Source: Cohnella endophytica (GTDB taxonomy: Bacteria > Bacillota > Bacilli > Paenibacillales > Paenibacillaceae). Taken from it: DNA of 64,000 nucleotides. Location: contig NZ_RBZM01000003.1 in the NCBI RefSeq assembly GCF_003628305.1, forward strand, positions 248,001-312,000, in the 5' to 3' direction. The notes under the pieces were generated by a model that was not told the DNA's origin, did no database searches, and was given only the letters and a program-made list of their open reading frames with translations. The position numbers and the translations under genes were made by a program. Within the stretch, counting starts at the first letter, position 1. The number at the start of each line of letters is the position of its first letter. Positions 1 to 8,224 of the stretch are shown here, one piece after another.

Positions 1-2
1 GC

Positions 3-371
3 GATTACTACCATTTTGATGAGCAGGTCGAAGAGAATGCTTATGAGAGTATTCGCGAAATCTTCAGCTCAGAGAAGGAAGAGTATCGAGTTGCAAAGCG
101 AAGGCGGGCGAGAGATGAAGCAAACGAGATTCCTTTCGTAAATGCCCTTTCGGGTGTTCCTTCACACCTTGTTCCTGCCGTGGAAAAAGCTGATTTGATC
201 AAAAACATCGAAGATGCTACGCATGAAAGGGAGACAATTAAGCCGGTAAACCGACGAATATCATCAATCGAAGTCGGTAAAATAGATGAACCTAAACCTG
301 GTGAAGGAATCCCGTATGATGTGGATTTGGATTCTTTGCCGGAATGGGGAAACGGGACGAAAGGAAGGTAA
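3..371 (+). CDS. TnsB/TniA-like transposase, C-terminal end (partial)
   Basis: An open frame enters from the left edge and runs to a TAA at 369-371. The visible ~122 residues are charged (a KRRR stretch followed by ARDEANEIPFVNALSG), then a Pro/Asp-rich tail ending NGTKGR. No catalytic domain is in the window. The assignment rests on position: it ends 5 nt before a TnsC/TniB-type ATPase gene and lies upstream of a TniQ-type gene, the usual tnsB-tnsC-tniQ order of Tn7/Tn5053-like elements. In those families the large DDE transposase carries out strand transfer and its C-terminal tail contacts the ATPase partner. An internal ATG at 180 exists but the frame is open well upstream of it, so 180 is not taken as the start. 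The product name is an inference from context. Confidence 0.6.
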   Translation, partial: DYYHFDEQVEENAYESIREIFSSEKEEYRVAKRRRARDEANEIPFVNALSGVPSHLVPAVEKADLIKNIEDATHERETIKPVNRRISSIEVGKIDEPKPGEGIPYDVDLDSLPEWGNGTKGR

Positions 372-376
372 TCGAA

Positions 377-1447
377 ATGGAAAATGAATTTCAGGAACTC
401 AACGGTGTCAAGCCAAGTCGTCAGGAACTGAAAAGGCGCGTCGAACATGTCAAAAAAATTATTGTTCATCACCCTCTCTATGAGCAAGTGCTCGAAGAGC
501 TTGAAATGCGCTTCGACCTTGGAGAAGATTCTGTCGCGCCCGATTGCCTCTATCTGTATGGTCCTACGGGTGCGGGGAAGAGTACGGTAACGAGTGAGTT
601 TACAAGTCGGTATCCGCGTGAGGAGGTGGTAACGGATTCGCGCGAATTTACCAGAATCACTGTCCTTCATGTGAAAGTACCGCCTAAAGCGACACCACGT
701 TCATTAGCCTCGAAGATTTTATTTGATTTAGGGGATCCAAATCATTTTCGAGGTACTGAGTCCGAGTTGACCAGCCGTGTACATCATCTATTCGGGAAAT
801 GCGAGGTCAAAATGGTCATTCTGGACGAGTTCCAGCATCTGATCGATAGCGACACACTTCACGTTCTGGTAACTGCTTCTAACTGGGTGAAGACGTTTAC
901 CGAAGAAATCAAAATTCCGGTTGTTCTGTGCGGAATGCCGGAATCCATGCGGATTTTCGTCAACAACCCTCAGTTGGACCGGCGGTTTACGAACAAAATT
1001 GAATTACCCCCGTTTCGGTATGGGACTTCAGCGGAAATAACGACATTCAGAAAATTCCTCAAGGAGGTTGAAAAACAGCTTCCTTTCGCAAAACCCAGTA
1101 ACCTTACTGACATTGGCATTGCTGATCGTATCTACTACACTTCTTTAGGTATACCGTTCTATGTAATGCAACTGTTAATTGAAGCAACAGCTTACGCCGT
1201 AAATGCAGGATACGATAGCATCGAATTGAGGCACCTCAACCAGGCCTTTAAGAAAATTAAACAGACTGCAAGGCCTTTCACGATGAATCCTTTTGAATCA
1301 GAAGATTTCGAACTAGCAACTGAGCTCCACAAGGAAACGGAGAAAGAAAATAAGTACAAGCAAGAAATACTAGCGAAGCAAAAGTTGGAAAAACGATTGT
1401 TTAATAAGAACCGGAAACAAAACACGGATCAGCCCATCGGGGGCTGA
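377..1447 (+). CDS. TnsC/TniB-like AAA+ transposition ATPase
   Basis: This 356-residue protein has a Walker A motif GPTGAGKST (Lys about residue 68) and a Walker B motif MVILDEFQHL (Asp/Glu about 150-151), the layout of the TniB/TnsC branch of AAA+ ATPases. These assemble on target DNA and link the target selector (TniQ) to the transposase (TnsB). ATG 377 is preferred because GGAAGG lies 9 nt upstream and it follows the upstream stop by 5 nt; an in-frame ATG at 344 would overlap the transposase gene and lacks such a site. The C-terminus is Lys/Glu-rich (about 325-350), as expected for a flexible tail. The last codons lie inside the terminator hairpin. The family is clear; whether the element is Tn7-like or Tn5053/Tn552-like cannot be decided from this piece. 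Confidence 0.85.
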   Translation: MENEFQELNGVKPSRQELKRRVEHVKKIIVHHPLYEQVLEELEMRFDLGEDSVAPDCLYLYGPTGAGKSTVTSEFTSRYPREEVVTDSREFTRITVLHVKVPPKATPRSLASKILFDLGDPNHFRGTESELTSRVHHLFGKCEVKMVILDEFQHLIDSDTLHVLVTASNWVKTFTEEIKIPVVLCGMPESMRIFVNNPQLDRRFTNKIELPPFRYGTSAEITTFRKFLKEVEKQLPFAKPSNLTDIGIADRIYYTSLGIPFYVMQLLIEATAYAVNAGYDSIELRHLNQAFKKIKQTARPFTMNPFESEDFELATELHKETEKENKYKQEILAKQKLEKRLFNKNRKQNTDQPIGG

Positions 1448-1458
1448 TCCGTGCTTTT
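1423..1458 (+). terminator. Rho-independent terminator of the TniB-like gene
   Basis: A perfect 13-bp stem (CACGGATCAGCCC with GGGCTGATCCGTG) closes a 5-nt loop and is followed by C and TTTT. The stop codon TGA lies in the descending arm, so the gene ends inside its terminator. The group II intron starts directly after the T run. Confidence 0.9.
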
Positions 1459-1867
1459 GTGGTACGCCCAGCATGGGCGTCATCTTTAGGGTGAAAGTTC
1501 CGAACGGGGGCTGGCGAGCGCCTACCGTAGCCAAGAGCAAAGGTGTCCATCGCGAGGTGGAATCTGAAGGAAGCTGGAGGCATATGCACGGGCCAAGGTA
1601 TACGAACTGGGTTTGAGGCAGGGCTAGTCGGATGAGTTGCCCACTCACAACGAAATCCAAAGCCGCCAAGGGCTAATCTTGTAGACCCCAGTGGTCGCGG
1701 GCAGACAGATGGCGTTCTTATCTGGGGAGACCTGCGGAAAATGCGAAGTCACTTCGTAACCAGAGCCAGAAGGCTCTGCTGAATTCGCAGGAGTCAGCAG
1801 AGGCCATAGTACGTGGACTATTGCAACAGTTTGCGGAAGGGCCGAACCGAAAGGAGAGAGGAAACCG

Positions 1868-3262
1868 ATGCGTTCGCGTGAAGAGCAACGACAGCAGAAT
1901 AACTCGCAAGAGAGCTTAAGGCAAAGAGAAGCGGTGAAGCCGCCAGGGTATGCCGAAGCGCCGAACTCTTCGCCGGCACAAGTCGCTCCTTCCTCTCGCG
2001 AATACCAAAACGACCTGCTGGGGCGAATGCTCGAAGGAAGTAATCTTCGGGTCGCCTATAAACGTGTTGTCCAAAACGGAGGAGCACCTGGTGTAAATGG
2101 TGTAATGATAGCCGAGCTACAAACTTACCTGAAAATACACTGGGAACAGGTGAAAGCCGAACTTCTAACGGGAACGTATAGACCCACGCCAGCCAGACGG
2201 GGGGAAATCCCCAAACCCGGAGGAGGCGGCGTGAGGCTGCTTGGCATCCCAACCGTGATGGACCGATTCCTCCAGCAAGCGCCTTCTGCAGGTGATGAAT
2301 CCGATCTTCGACGCCGAATTTTCTCCGCACAGTCATGGTTTCAGACCGGGCAAACGTGCGCACGATGCAGTGAAACAAGCCCAAGGCTACATCCAGAGTG
2401 GATTACGCTGGACGGTAGACATGGACTTGGAGAAATTCTTTGATCGGGTCAACCACGATATGCTCATGGCGAGGGTAGCGCGGAAAGTGAAGGACAAGCG
2501 AGTCCTAAAACTGATCCGAGCCTACCTGAACGCCGGAGTCATGGATAACGGGGTATGTCAGAAGACGGAGGAAGGAACGCCGCAAGGCAGCCCTTTGAGT
2601 CCGCTCTTGGCAAACATCCTACTGGATGACCTGGATAAAGAATTGACGAGGCGCGGGCTGCACTTCGTCCCTTATGCGGACGATTGCAACATCTTCGTTG
2701 CAAGCAAACGGGAGGGGGAACGCGTGATGGAGTCGGTGATTCGCTTCGTAGAAGGAAAGCTAAGAATGAAAGTGAACCGGGAGAAGAGCGCAGTGGCAAG
2801 ACCTAGGAACCGAAAGTTCCTTGGATTTAGCTTCACCTCTCATCGACAGGCGACGATAAGGCTCTCCCCGAAGACGATCTCACGTTTCAAAGAGAAAGTG
2901 CGGGAGTTAACGAACCGAACGAAGTCGATGTCGATGGAGGAGCGAATTGTGAAGCTCAACCGCTACTTGATGGGCTGGCTGGGATATTTCCGTCTAGCCT
3001 CCGCAAAGACGCACTACGAACAACTCGACCATTGGATTCGCAGGCGACTGCGCATGTGTCTGTGGAACAGTGGAAGCGAGTCCGCACTCGCATTCGCGAA
3101 CTTCGAGCTCTCGGTGTACCGGAATGGGCATGATTGGTTATGGCCAATTCCCGCCACGGAGCATGGGAATTGGCCCGGAACACAAACAACGCCCTTCCGA
3201 CTTCCTATTGGGAAGGGAAAGGGCTGAAAAGTCTGCTTTCTCGTTATTTGGAGCTTTGTTAA
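1868..3262 (+). pseudogene. Group II intron reverse transcriptase/maturase, broken
   Basis: The start codon at 1868 follows an AAGGAGAGAGG ribosome site. The reading frame shows the RT fingers and palm blocks (GGAPGVNGV, GTYRPTPARR, YADD as PYADDCNIF, GTPQGSPLSPLLANI) and the maturase X region (LMGWLGYF). It is interrupted three times. An extra C near 2281 shifts the frame after DRFLQQA; one A appears to be missing near 3065, between CLW and the QWKRVR frame; and TGA stands at 3131-3133 where relatives usually have a sense codon after VPEWA. Reading through, the frame ends LSRYLELC at 3262. No endonuclease domain is seen, typical of class C. The catalytic YADD is intact, so the decay is recent, but no full-length protein can be made without recoding. 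Confidence 0.85.
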
Positions 3263-3271
3263 CCTTTTGGA

Positions 3272-3340
3272 AACGCCGTATGCGGACCCGCATGTACGGT
3301 GGTGTGAGAGCTCGGGGCTAGCCGCCCCCAGCTACTCGAT
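3272..3340 (+). ncRNA. Group II intron domains V and VI
   Basis: Domain V folds as CGCCGTATGCGG / CCGCATGTACGGTG, with the catalytic triad as CGC (3274-3276) rather than AGC; CGC is a known feature of class C introns. A GC-rich hairpin (about 3310-3332) followed by CTACTCGAT represents domain VI and the 3' splice site. The ribozyme core looks intact even though the maturase gene is not. Confidence 0.75.
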
Positions 3341-3341
3341 T

Positions 3342-3674
3342 CTACCGAAGGAATTCCTTGATGACCACTTTAAGCCTTTTTAAATCACTGCGATCCAATC
3401 GGATCAACATATCGATTATCTCTTGAAAAAGGGGATCTTTATCGTCCCCCTCCGGCATTGCTTTGGAGTAGGCAAATAGTTGATGTACTTCGACTCCTAG
3501 TGTGGATGCAAGCTTCTCTAAGTTTGTGAGGGAAATGTTTCGTTGCCCTCGTTCGACGCTTCCAATGAAAGAGTAATGAAAGCCAGCATGTTCGGCCAAC
3601 GCTTCTTGGGACCAACCTTTTTGTTTGCGTATTTCGCGGATCCTAGCACCTACTAATCTCTGAACTTTTGTCAT
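3342..3674 (-). CDS. XRE-family HTH transcriptional regulator
   Basis: This 110-residue protein has an N-terminal Cro/C1-type helix-turn-helix (GARIREIRKQKGWSQEALAE, then FIGSVERGQRNISLTNLEKL, about residues 8-60) and a short C-terminal helix (LDRSDLKRLKVVIKEF). ATG 3674 is chosen because GAGGTG lies just upstream; the open frame extends further but the extra residues are hydrophobic and low-complexity. It is divergent to the tniQ-like gene, with about 136 nt between starts holding a small inverted repeat that may be its operator. XRE regulators are common in Tn7-like elements and restriction systems, where they autoregulate. Its target here is an inference. Confidence 0.85.
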   Translation of the reverse strand: MTKVQRLVGARIREIRKQKGWSQEALAEHAGFHYSFIGSVERGQRNISLTNLEKLASTLGVEVHQLFAYSKAMPEGDDKDPLFQEIIDMLIRLDRSDLKRLKVVIKEFLR

Positions 3675-3683
3675 TGCCACACC

Positions 3684-3700
3684 TCTACTTAAAGTGTAGA
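3684..3700. promoter_or_regulatory. Inverted repeat, possible XRE operator
   Basis: TCTAC and GTAGA flank a 7-nt centre, 9 nt upstream of the xre start codon and within the divergent xre/tniQ spacer. Position and symmetry fit autoregulation. No experimental support is visible. Confidence 0.4.
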
Positions 3701-3810
3701 CAACATATAAAAACATAAAAATAAACATATAAGCCCTAATTATAATAATGTTGCATATAAGCAATATTTTCGTGAAAAATGGGAATAATGATTATTAGGG
3801 AGGGAGATAG

Positions 3811-5463
3811 ATGTTGTTAATAAGGCCGAAACCTCAAGTTGGAGAAAGTATGATTGGATACCTTTACCGGCTGACTGAGGAAAACGGTTATCCATCAGTC
3901 AGCCAGGTGAAGCACCTAATACAGGCTGATAAAAGGGAGTTGGAACGAAACCTTATAAATAAAGAAAGTATTAGTAAGTTAGGTGAGTATACGGGATACA
4001 ACGAAATCGAATTAGGTAACTTGACCAGCCACGATCTTCATGTTCTTATTCACGGGCATCAATATAACCAATTATTTTTACGTCAGCGTGTGCAATATTG
4101 CCCGTTATGCATTCTAGAGATACCCGTGCATCAGAAGTCATGGTGTATTAGCGCAAATAATATTTGTCCCATTCACCATATTTGGCTTCAGAGTGAATGT
4201 GTGTGTGGGCAGAGAATCGACCAGCAATCCATTACTAGGGGGCACTGTCTTTCTTGCAATACCAGCCTACAGTTAATCTCCATTTCGGACGAGCCGGATA
4301 GGCACCTCATTAATCTTCAGAACGAGTTGTGTCGGCTATTTATATCATCATCCAGAAGCATTACGGTTCTTAACCAAGAGATTGGTGTTGCGCAATTCCT
4401 TTCCTTAGTAAAGCACAGTCTTAGTTTACTCCACGATACCCCAAGCTTCATACATGAGGGGGTGAAGATAAAAGACCTGACGAGTAAAGGGAAACACCAT
4501 AAAAAGTGTTGCCTATCTTACTTTGAAGTGGTCGAAATGTACCGGGAGTTTCCCAACAGGTTTATTCGGGTTCTTGAAGAGCAGAAATCAAAAACGCCTT
4601 CCGCTCAAACTATTGCAAAATACAGCTTCGAAAAGCTGTTATTAAACCCGACATGGTACCGGATCAAACAGGTATATTCGACTTTTATGAATGCAACAAA
4701 ACCTAAATGGAATGTACGTGCGACACCTTCTATGTTAAATATTTCAAGTCATAATTACTTGTCAAAAACAGCTGCGGGTCATCTTCTAGGTGTTGGAATT
4801 GAAACGGTAAAAAAGATGATTCAAATGGGAATTTTACATGAGAAAGTTATAGGCTTTGAGAAGAAGCTTGCCCTTGATGAGATACAACACTTGCTTATTA
4901 AGTGTAAAGGTAACCAGATAAACTGTACGGGTCGTATATCATTAAGAGATATTGTGCAAATGTATCCAAAGAAAGGATTGGATGTTGCGGGAATCATTTT
5001 TCTTGTTGTTGATGGTGTATTACAGACAGCGAGTGAGATATCTTGTGATTCACTAATGAATATTACATTTGATCGCTCAGAAATCGACTATTGTTATGAA
5101 GTTTCATTTTTATCCTTATCATTGAGAGGAGAGAATAATATGAAAGACGCGAGACTAGAAGGGTTTCAGATGAGGTTGGCTTCAGTTACTGGACAAGGCA
5201 TTGTTCTTAATGGAAATGTATATTCCAATATTCAGATGGTTAAGAACCAATGGTTTGAAGCTGCAGAGAAGAATGGGGAATGGTTTATACCAGTGCTTTA
5301 TAAGCCAGAAAATCCTGACTATTTGTTGTTATATGATATGGACGGGGTGGAAGTGGCTAGTGCAGTAGATGCACATGAGGATATGGATAAAGCAACAATT
5401 AATGCGTATCTTGACACCATAAACGATTTGAAAGATAGGATTATGAAAATGAAAGACAGTTAA
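3811..5463 (+). CDS. tniQ: TniQ/TnsD-like target-selection protein with Mu-C-like C-terminal domain
   Basis: This 550-residue protein opens like the TniQ family (LLIRPKPQVGESMIGYLYRL) and carries the expected zinc-binding region at about 95-150, with repeated Cys and His: CPLCILEIP, CPIHH, CVCGQ, CLSC. TniQ/TnsD proteins choose the insertion site and recruit the TnsC ATPase. Residues about 305-365 (TAAGHLLGVGIETVKKMI) look like a helix-turn-helix of excisionase type. The last ~107 residues (from 444) resemble instead the C-terminal beta-barrel of Mu/TnsB transposases (GIVLNGNVYSN, IPVLYKPENPDYLLLYD, GVEVASA). An in-frame ATG at 5140 with a good ribosome site precedes that domain. The start at 3811 follows GGGAGGGAGATAG. 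The TniQ call is firm; the C-terminal assignment is by eye. Confidence 0.8.
   Translation: MLLIRPKPQVGESMIGYLYRLTEENGYPSVSQVKHLIQADKRELERNLINKESISKLGEYTGYNEIELGNLTSHDLHVLIHGHQYNQLFLRQRVQYCPLCILEIPVHQKSWCISANNICPIHHIWLQSECVCGQRIDQQSITRGHCLSCNTSLQLISISDEPDRHLINLQNELCRLFISSSRSITVLNQEIGVAQFLSLVKHSLSLLHDTPSFIHEGVKIKDLTSKGKHHKKCCLSYFEVVEMYREFPNRFIRVLEEQKSKTPSAQTIAKYSFEKLLLNPTWYRIKQVYSTFMNATKPKWNVRATPSMLNISSHNYLSKTAAGHLLGVGIETVKKMIQMGILHEKVIGFEKKLALDEIQHLLIKCKGNQINCTGRISLRDIVQMYPKKGLDVAGIIFLVVDGVLQTASEISCDSLMNITFDRSEIDYCYEVSFLSLSLRGENNMKDARLEGFQMRLASVTGQGIVLNGNVYSNIQMVKNQWFEAAEKNGEWFIPVLYKPENPDYLLLYDMDGVEVASAVDAHEDMDKATINAYLDTINDLKDRIMKMKDS
5126..5142 (+). promoter_or_regulatory. Internal ribosome binding site and start inside the tniQ-like gene
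   Basis: GAGAGGAGAGAATAATATG places an AGGAGA motif about 8 nt before an in-frame ATG (5140-5142), exactly at the junction between the TniQ part and the Mu-C-like part. It could give a separate 107-residue protein (5140-5463), or mark the start of a once independent gene that became fused. Confidence 0.45.
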
Positions 5464-5485
5464 TCGATAGGAAAGGAGATAAATT

Positions 5486-5785
5486 ATGCACAGCGATGTT
5501 ATGAGTACAATTATCATAAGTTTATGCAAACAACTAAGAGCAGGAGAGTTATCGGCTACTGATCAATATGAACTTAGTAAGTTCATAGAACTCACCTCAG
5601 AATTAATTGTTGAACAAGATAGTCGAATAAAAGAACTTGAAAGTAACCTTATTTATTGCAATCAAGAAATAGAAATATTAAAAAAATTTATTACTATGAA
5701 GGAATTGGGGGACGAATTCATTATCTATTGGAGAACAGAGTGGTTTACCCATATATATAATTTCATTCAAGAGAGAAGCGGATGA
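5486..5785 (+). CDS. Small coiled-coil protein of the transposition module
   Basis: This 99-residue protein starts 22 nt after the tniQ-like gene behind AGGAAAGGAGATAA, so it is probably cotranscribed with it. Residues about 35-75 (ELIVEQDSRIKELESNLIYC, then NQEIEILKKFI) have heptad spacing of a coiled coil. The end is aromatic (YWRTEWFTHIYNF). I do not recognise a family. It may be an accessory subunit of the transposition machinery or cargo; only operon position supports this. It is the last gene before the IS256-like end. Confidence 0.65.
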   Translation: MHSDVMSTIIISLCKQLRAGELSATDQYELSKFIELTSELIVEQDSRIKELESNLIYCNQEIEILKKFITMKELGDEFIIYWRTEWFTHIYNFIQERSG

Positions 5786-5815
5786 GCAAGCTTTTCCTCG
5801 CCATGCCGGTCATAG

Positions 5816-7050
5816 GAGAGTCTGTAAAATAGTTTGTGTAAACTCTCAAACCTACTAAAATAAAAGTAACAGAGAGGTTGGGAGTACACATGGGACTATG
5901 GAGCAAGCTGCAACTCAGAGCCTATATTAAGGAGAACAAGCTAGTCACAGCTCAAGATGCGCAGAACGCTCTAAAGGATCTGTTCGCGGAGACTTTGCAT
6001 GAGATGCTCGAGGCCGAAATGGATACACACATGGGCTACGAGAAGCACGATGTTCAAAGCAAACAGACAAGTAACAGTCGCAACGGGGATAGCAAGAATA
6101 ACGTGACGAGCGCGTACGGTGAATAGGGAATCGAAGTGCCACGAGACCGACTTGGCGAGTTTGAGCCCCTAGTCGTGAAGAAGCATCAGTCCAACGTGAC
6201 CGGCATTGAGGATCAAATTATTGCGCTATATGCTAAGGGTGCGAGCACCCGGGATATCCAGGATCATCTGCAAACTCTGTATGGTCTTGAAGTGTCTCCC
6301 ACGCTCATATCTAATGTGACAAACAAGATTATTCCCCTCATCAAGGAGTGGCAGAATCGGCCCCTTCAGGCCGTCTATGCCGTGGTATTCCTAGATGCCA
6401 TCCACTATAAAGTAAAGCAAGATGGAGCCATTGTGAACAAGGCAGCCTACATGGTCATTGGCATCGATTTGGATGGAAACAAGGACGTACTGGGCATGTG
6501 GATCGGTGAGAATGAGTCCGCTAAGTTCTGGCTTAGCGTTCTGAATGACCTGAAGAATCGTGGTGTTCAGGACATACTTATTATCTGTGTCGACAACCTG
6601 ACCGGCTTCTCACAGGCCATATCCGCCTGTTACCCGAAGACCGAAATTCAGAAGTGTATCATCCACCAGATCCGCAATTCCACTCGCTATGTCTCCTGCA
6701 AGGATCTCAAGAAGGTAACGGCTGACTTAAAACCGATTTATAAAGCAGCAACTGAGGAAATGGCGCTAGTCGAGTTGGATCGCTTCGAGGAGATATGGGG
6801 CGGTAAATATCCACTCATTATCCGCTGATGGCGCAATAACTGGGACGAGCTTGCGACCTTCTTTAAATACCTGCCAGAGATCCGTAAACTCATCTACATC
6901 ACCAAAATCATTGAGAGTTACCACCGCCAGCTCCGAAAGGTAACCAAGGGTAAAAGCATCTTCCCTACGGATGAATCCTTGCTCAAGATGCTCTACCTTG
7001 CCACGATGGACGTCACGAGAAAATGGACTGGCCGTGTAAAAAACTGGGCA
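5816..7050 (+). mobile_element. IS256-family insertion sequence, decayed and 3'-truncated
   Basis: A left end is visible at about 5818-5847 with the TTTGTGTAAACT core typical of IS256-family inverted repeats. The transposase gene follows. The element stops abruptly after the TGRVKNWA stretch and joins the reverse strand of a glycosyltransferase gene, so the right end and any target-site duplication are lost. Confidence 0.75.
5890..7050 (+). pseudogene. IS256-family (Transposase_mut) transposase, broken
   Basis: ATG 5890 (MGLWSKLQLRAYIKEN) is the usual start for this family. The frame is interrupted by TAG at 6124-6126 (after SAYGE) and by TGA at 6826-6828 (after YPLIIR), both in the same frame, so they are point mutations. 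The DDE residues are still present: FLDAIHYKV, IICVDNLTGF and IIESYHRQ. The expected C-terminal ~20-25 residues are replaced by foreign sequence. Two stops plus truncation make it non-functional. Confidence 0.85.
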
Positions 7051-7214
7051 ACGCATCTGTGGAGAGAGGCGATTAAAGCTGGCTTCCTTATCCCCGTATC
7101 CAAGTAAGTCTACCTCGTGCCCTAATGCTTCCAGCTTCGTTTTTAATTGCTCCATATAGGTCCACACGCCGCCTAAATGCGGAACATGCCAATAGGTCGC
7201 AAGCAAATTTTCAT
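7051..7214 (-). pseudogene. GT4-type glycosyltransferase, N-terminal stub
   Basis: The stub reads LLATYWHVPHLGGVWTYMEQ followed by LEALGHEVDLLGYG, the N-terminal Rossmann half of a family 4 glycosyltransferase. It starts at ATG 7214, which overlaps the TGA of the upstream epimerase gene (ATGA), so the two formed one operon. A missing T in codon 3-4 (AAAATTTGC) shifts the frame at once, and the gene is cut by the IS256 remnant after about 50 codons. It would have acted in cell-surface polysaccharide assembly. Confidence 0.7.
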
Positions 7215-8215
7215 TGACGACCCTCCTTTGCTAATATAAATCCGCCATCCGCCAGCATTTGTTTGATTTCGGATTTCGTCATGAGGGACTTCTCATCGCA
7301 GTGCAATTCCGCTTGCGCGGGAGGCCATGCAGCATAAGCTTGCTTTAATGCCGGAATCTCGGTTGTCGGAAGAACGACAAAGTACTTGTTGTCCAACACA
7401 ACCGAATTGCGGCATTCATATTGGGAAAGCAGAACCTCGTTCAGCTTTTCTCCCGGCCTGCTTCCGATTTCAACGATTTCGGCATCCTCGGCGCCATACG
7501 ACTCGATTAATACCTCCGCTAAGTCCAGAATATGGCATGCCGATAGCATCGGGATGAATATTTCGCCGCCTATCCCTTCTCTTGCCGCAGTTAATACGAG
7601 TTCGGATGCCGACTGTGCGGTCATAAAGAATCGGACCATCCTCTTGTCGGTAATGCCGATCCGGCTTTTCGCGTTCAATTGATCGATAAACAAATTAAGC
7701 ACGCTGCCATTGGAGCCAAGAATGTTACCGCCTCTTACGTTAATGAACCTCGTCTTCACCTGAGAGCGATTCGCATAGACGACCAGCTTTTCGCCGATCG
7801 CTTTCGTCATGCCGTAGAAGTTGACGGGGTCCGCTGCCTTGTCGGTCGAAATGTTGATCACTTTTTTGACACCGTTCTCGATTGCGGCTTCGATCACGTT
7901 TTGCGTTCCGATAATATTCGTTTTCAGCGCTTCGGACGGCTGTTCTTCGCAGATGGGTACGTGCTTTAAAGCTGCTAAATGGAAAATGTAATCCACTCCG
8001 TGGCAGGCTTCGACCATCGCTTCGCGGTCCCGAACGTCTCCGATGCAAAAGCTTATACGATGATCCTCCATTTCTCTTTTCATTTTTACTTGACTGGTTT
8101 CATTGCGCGAAAAGATAATAATTTTTTGCGGATTTTGATCTAACAATTGCTTTACCAGTTCCTGTCCCCATGAACCGGTTCCTCCGGTCACGAAGATGAC
8201 TGACCCTTCGAACAT
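7211..8215 (-). CDS. Nucleotide-sugar 4,6-dehydratase/epimerase (CapD/PseB-like SDR)
   Basis: This 334-residue extended short-chain dehydrogenase has the NAD-binding motif VTGGTGSWGQ at the N-terminus, GDVRD, the AALKHVP motif of the FlaA1/CapD/PseB group, and STDKA with YGMTK (catalytic Tyr and Lys). Members remove water from UDP-GlcNAc to give 4-keto-6-deoxy sugars for capsule, S-layer or flagellin glycans. Length matches cytoplasmic PseB/CapE-type enzymes; there are no membrane segments. ATG 8215 is chosen over GTG 8224 because GAGAGGTG sits 6 nt upstream of it. It was followed by a glycosyltransferase gene now reduced to a stub. It is the only intact gene in the scar region, so its pathway context is lost and whether it is still expressed is uncertain. 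Confidence 0.85.
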   Translation of the reverse strand: MFEGSVIFVTGGTGSWGQELVKQLLDQNPQKIIIFSRNETSQVKMKREMEDHRISFCIGDVRDREAMVEACHGVDYIFHLAALKHVPICEEQPSEALKTNIIGTQNVIEAAIENGVKKVINISTDKAADPVNFYGMTKAIGEKLVVYANRSQVKTRFINVRGGNILGSNGSVLNLFIDQLNAKSRIGITDKRMVRFFMTAQSASELVLTAAREGIGGEIFIPMLSACHILDLAEVLIESYGAEDAEIVEIGSRPGEKLNEVLLSQYECRNSVVLDNKYFVVLPTTEIPALKQAYAAWPPAQAELHCDEKSLMTKSEIKQMLADGGFILAKEGRQ

Positions 8216-8224
8216 CTCTTTCAC

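Larger units (their letters stand above)
1459..3340 (+). mobile_element. Group II intron, bacterial class C
   Basis: The element begins GTGGTACGCCC right after the T run of a terminator hairpin and ends near CTACTCGAT, giving about 1.88 kb. Insertion behind a terminator is the recognised target choice of class C introns. The 5' part (1459-1860) is non-coding and GC-rich, as expected for ribozyme domains I-III, with the start of the classical fold GTACGCCCAGCATGGGCG. Domain V and VI sequences are recognisable at the 3' end. The element encodes one reverse transcriptase reading frame in domain IV, which is broken. Both borders were placed by sequence pattern and may be off by a few bases. Confidence 0.85.

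Noticed and set aside
41..670. 209-codon open frame on the minus strand
   Set aside because: It lies opposite the transposase tail and the ATPase gene, which have clear motifs and ribosome sites. It has no recognisable domain.
1..5785. Possible CRISPR-associated transposon (CAST)
   Set aside because: TnsB, TnsC and TniQ-like genes are present, but no repeat-spacer array, Cas12k or Cascade gene is seen. The XRE regulator alone is not enough.
6136..6828. Intact short IS256 transposase
   Set aside because: The frame is the middle of one gene flanked by two in-frame stops; both missing parts are recognisable on either side.
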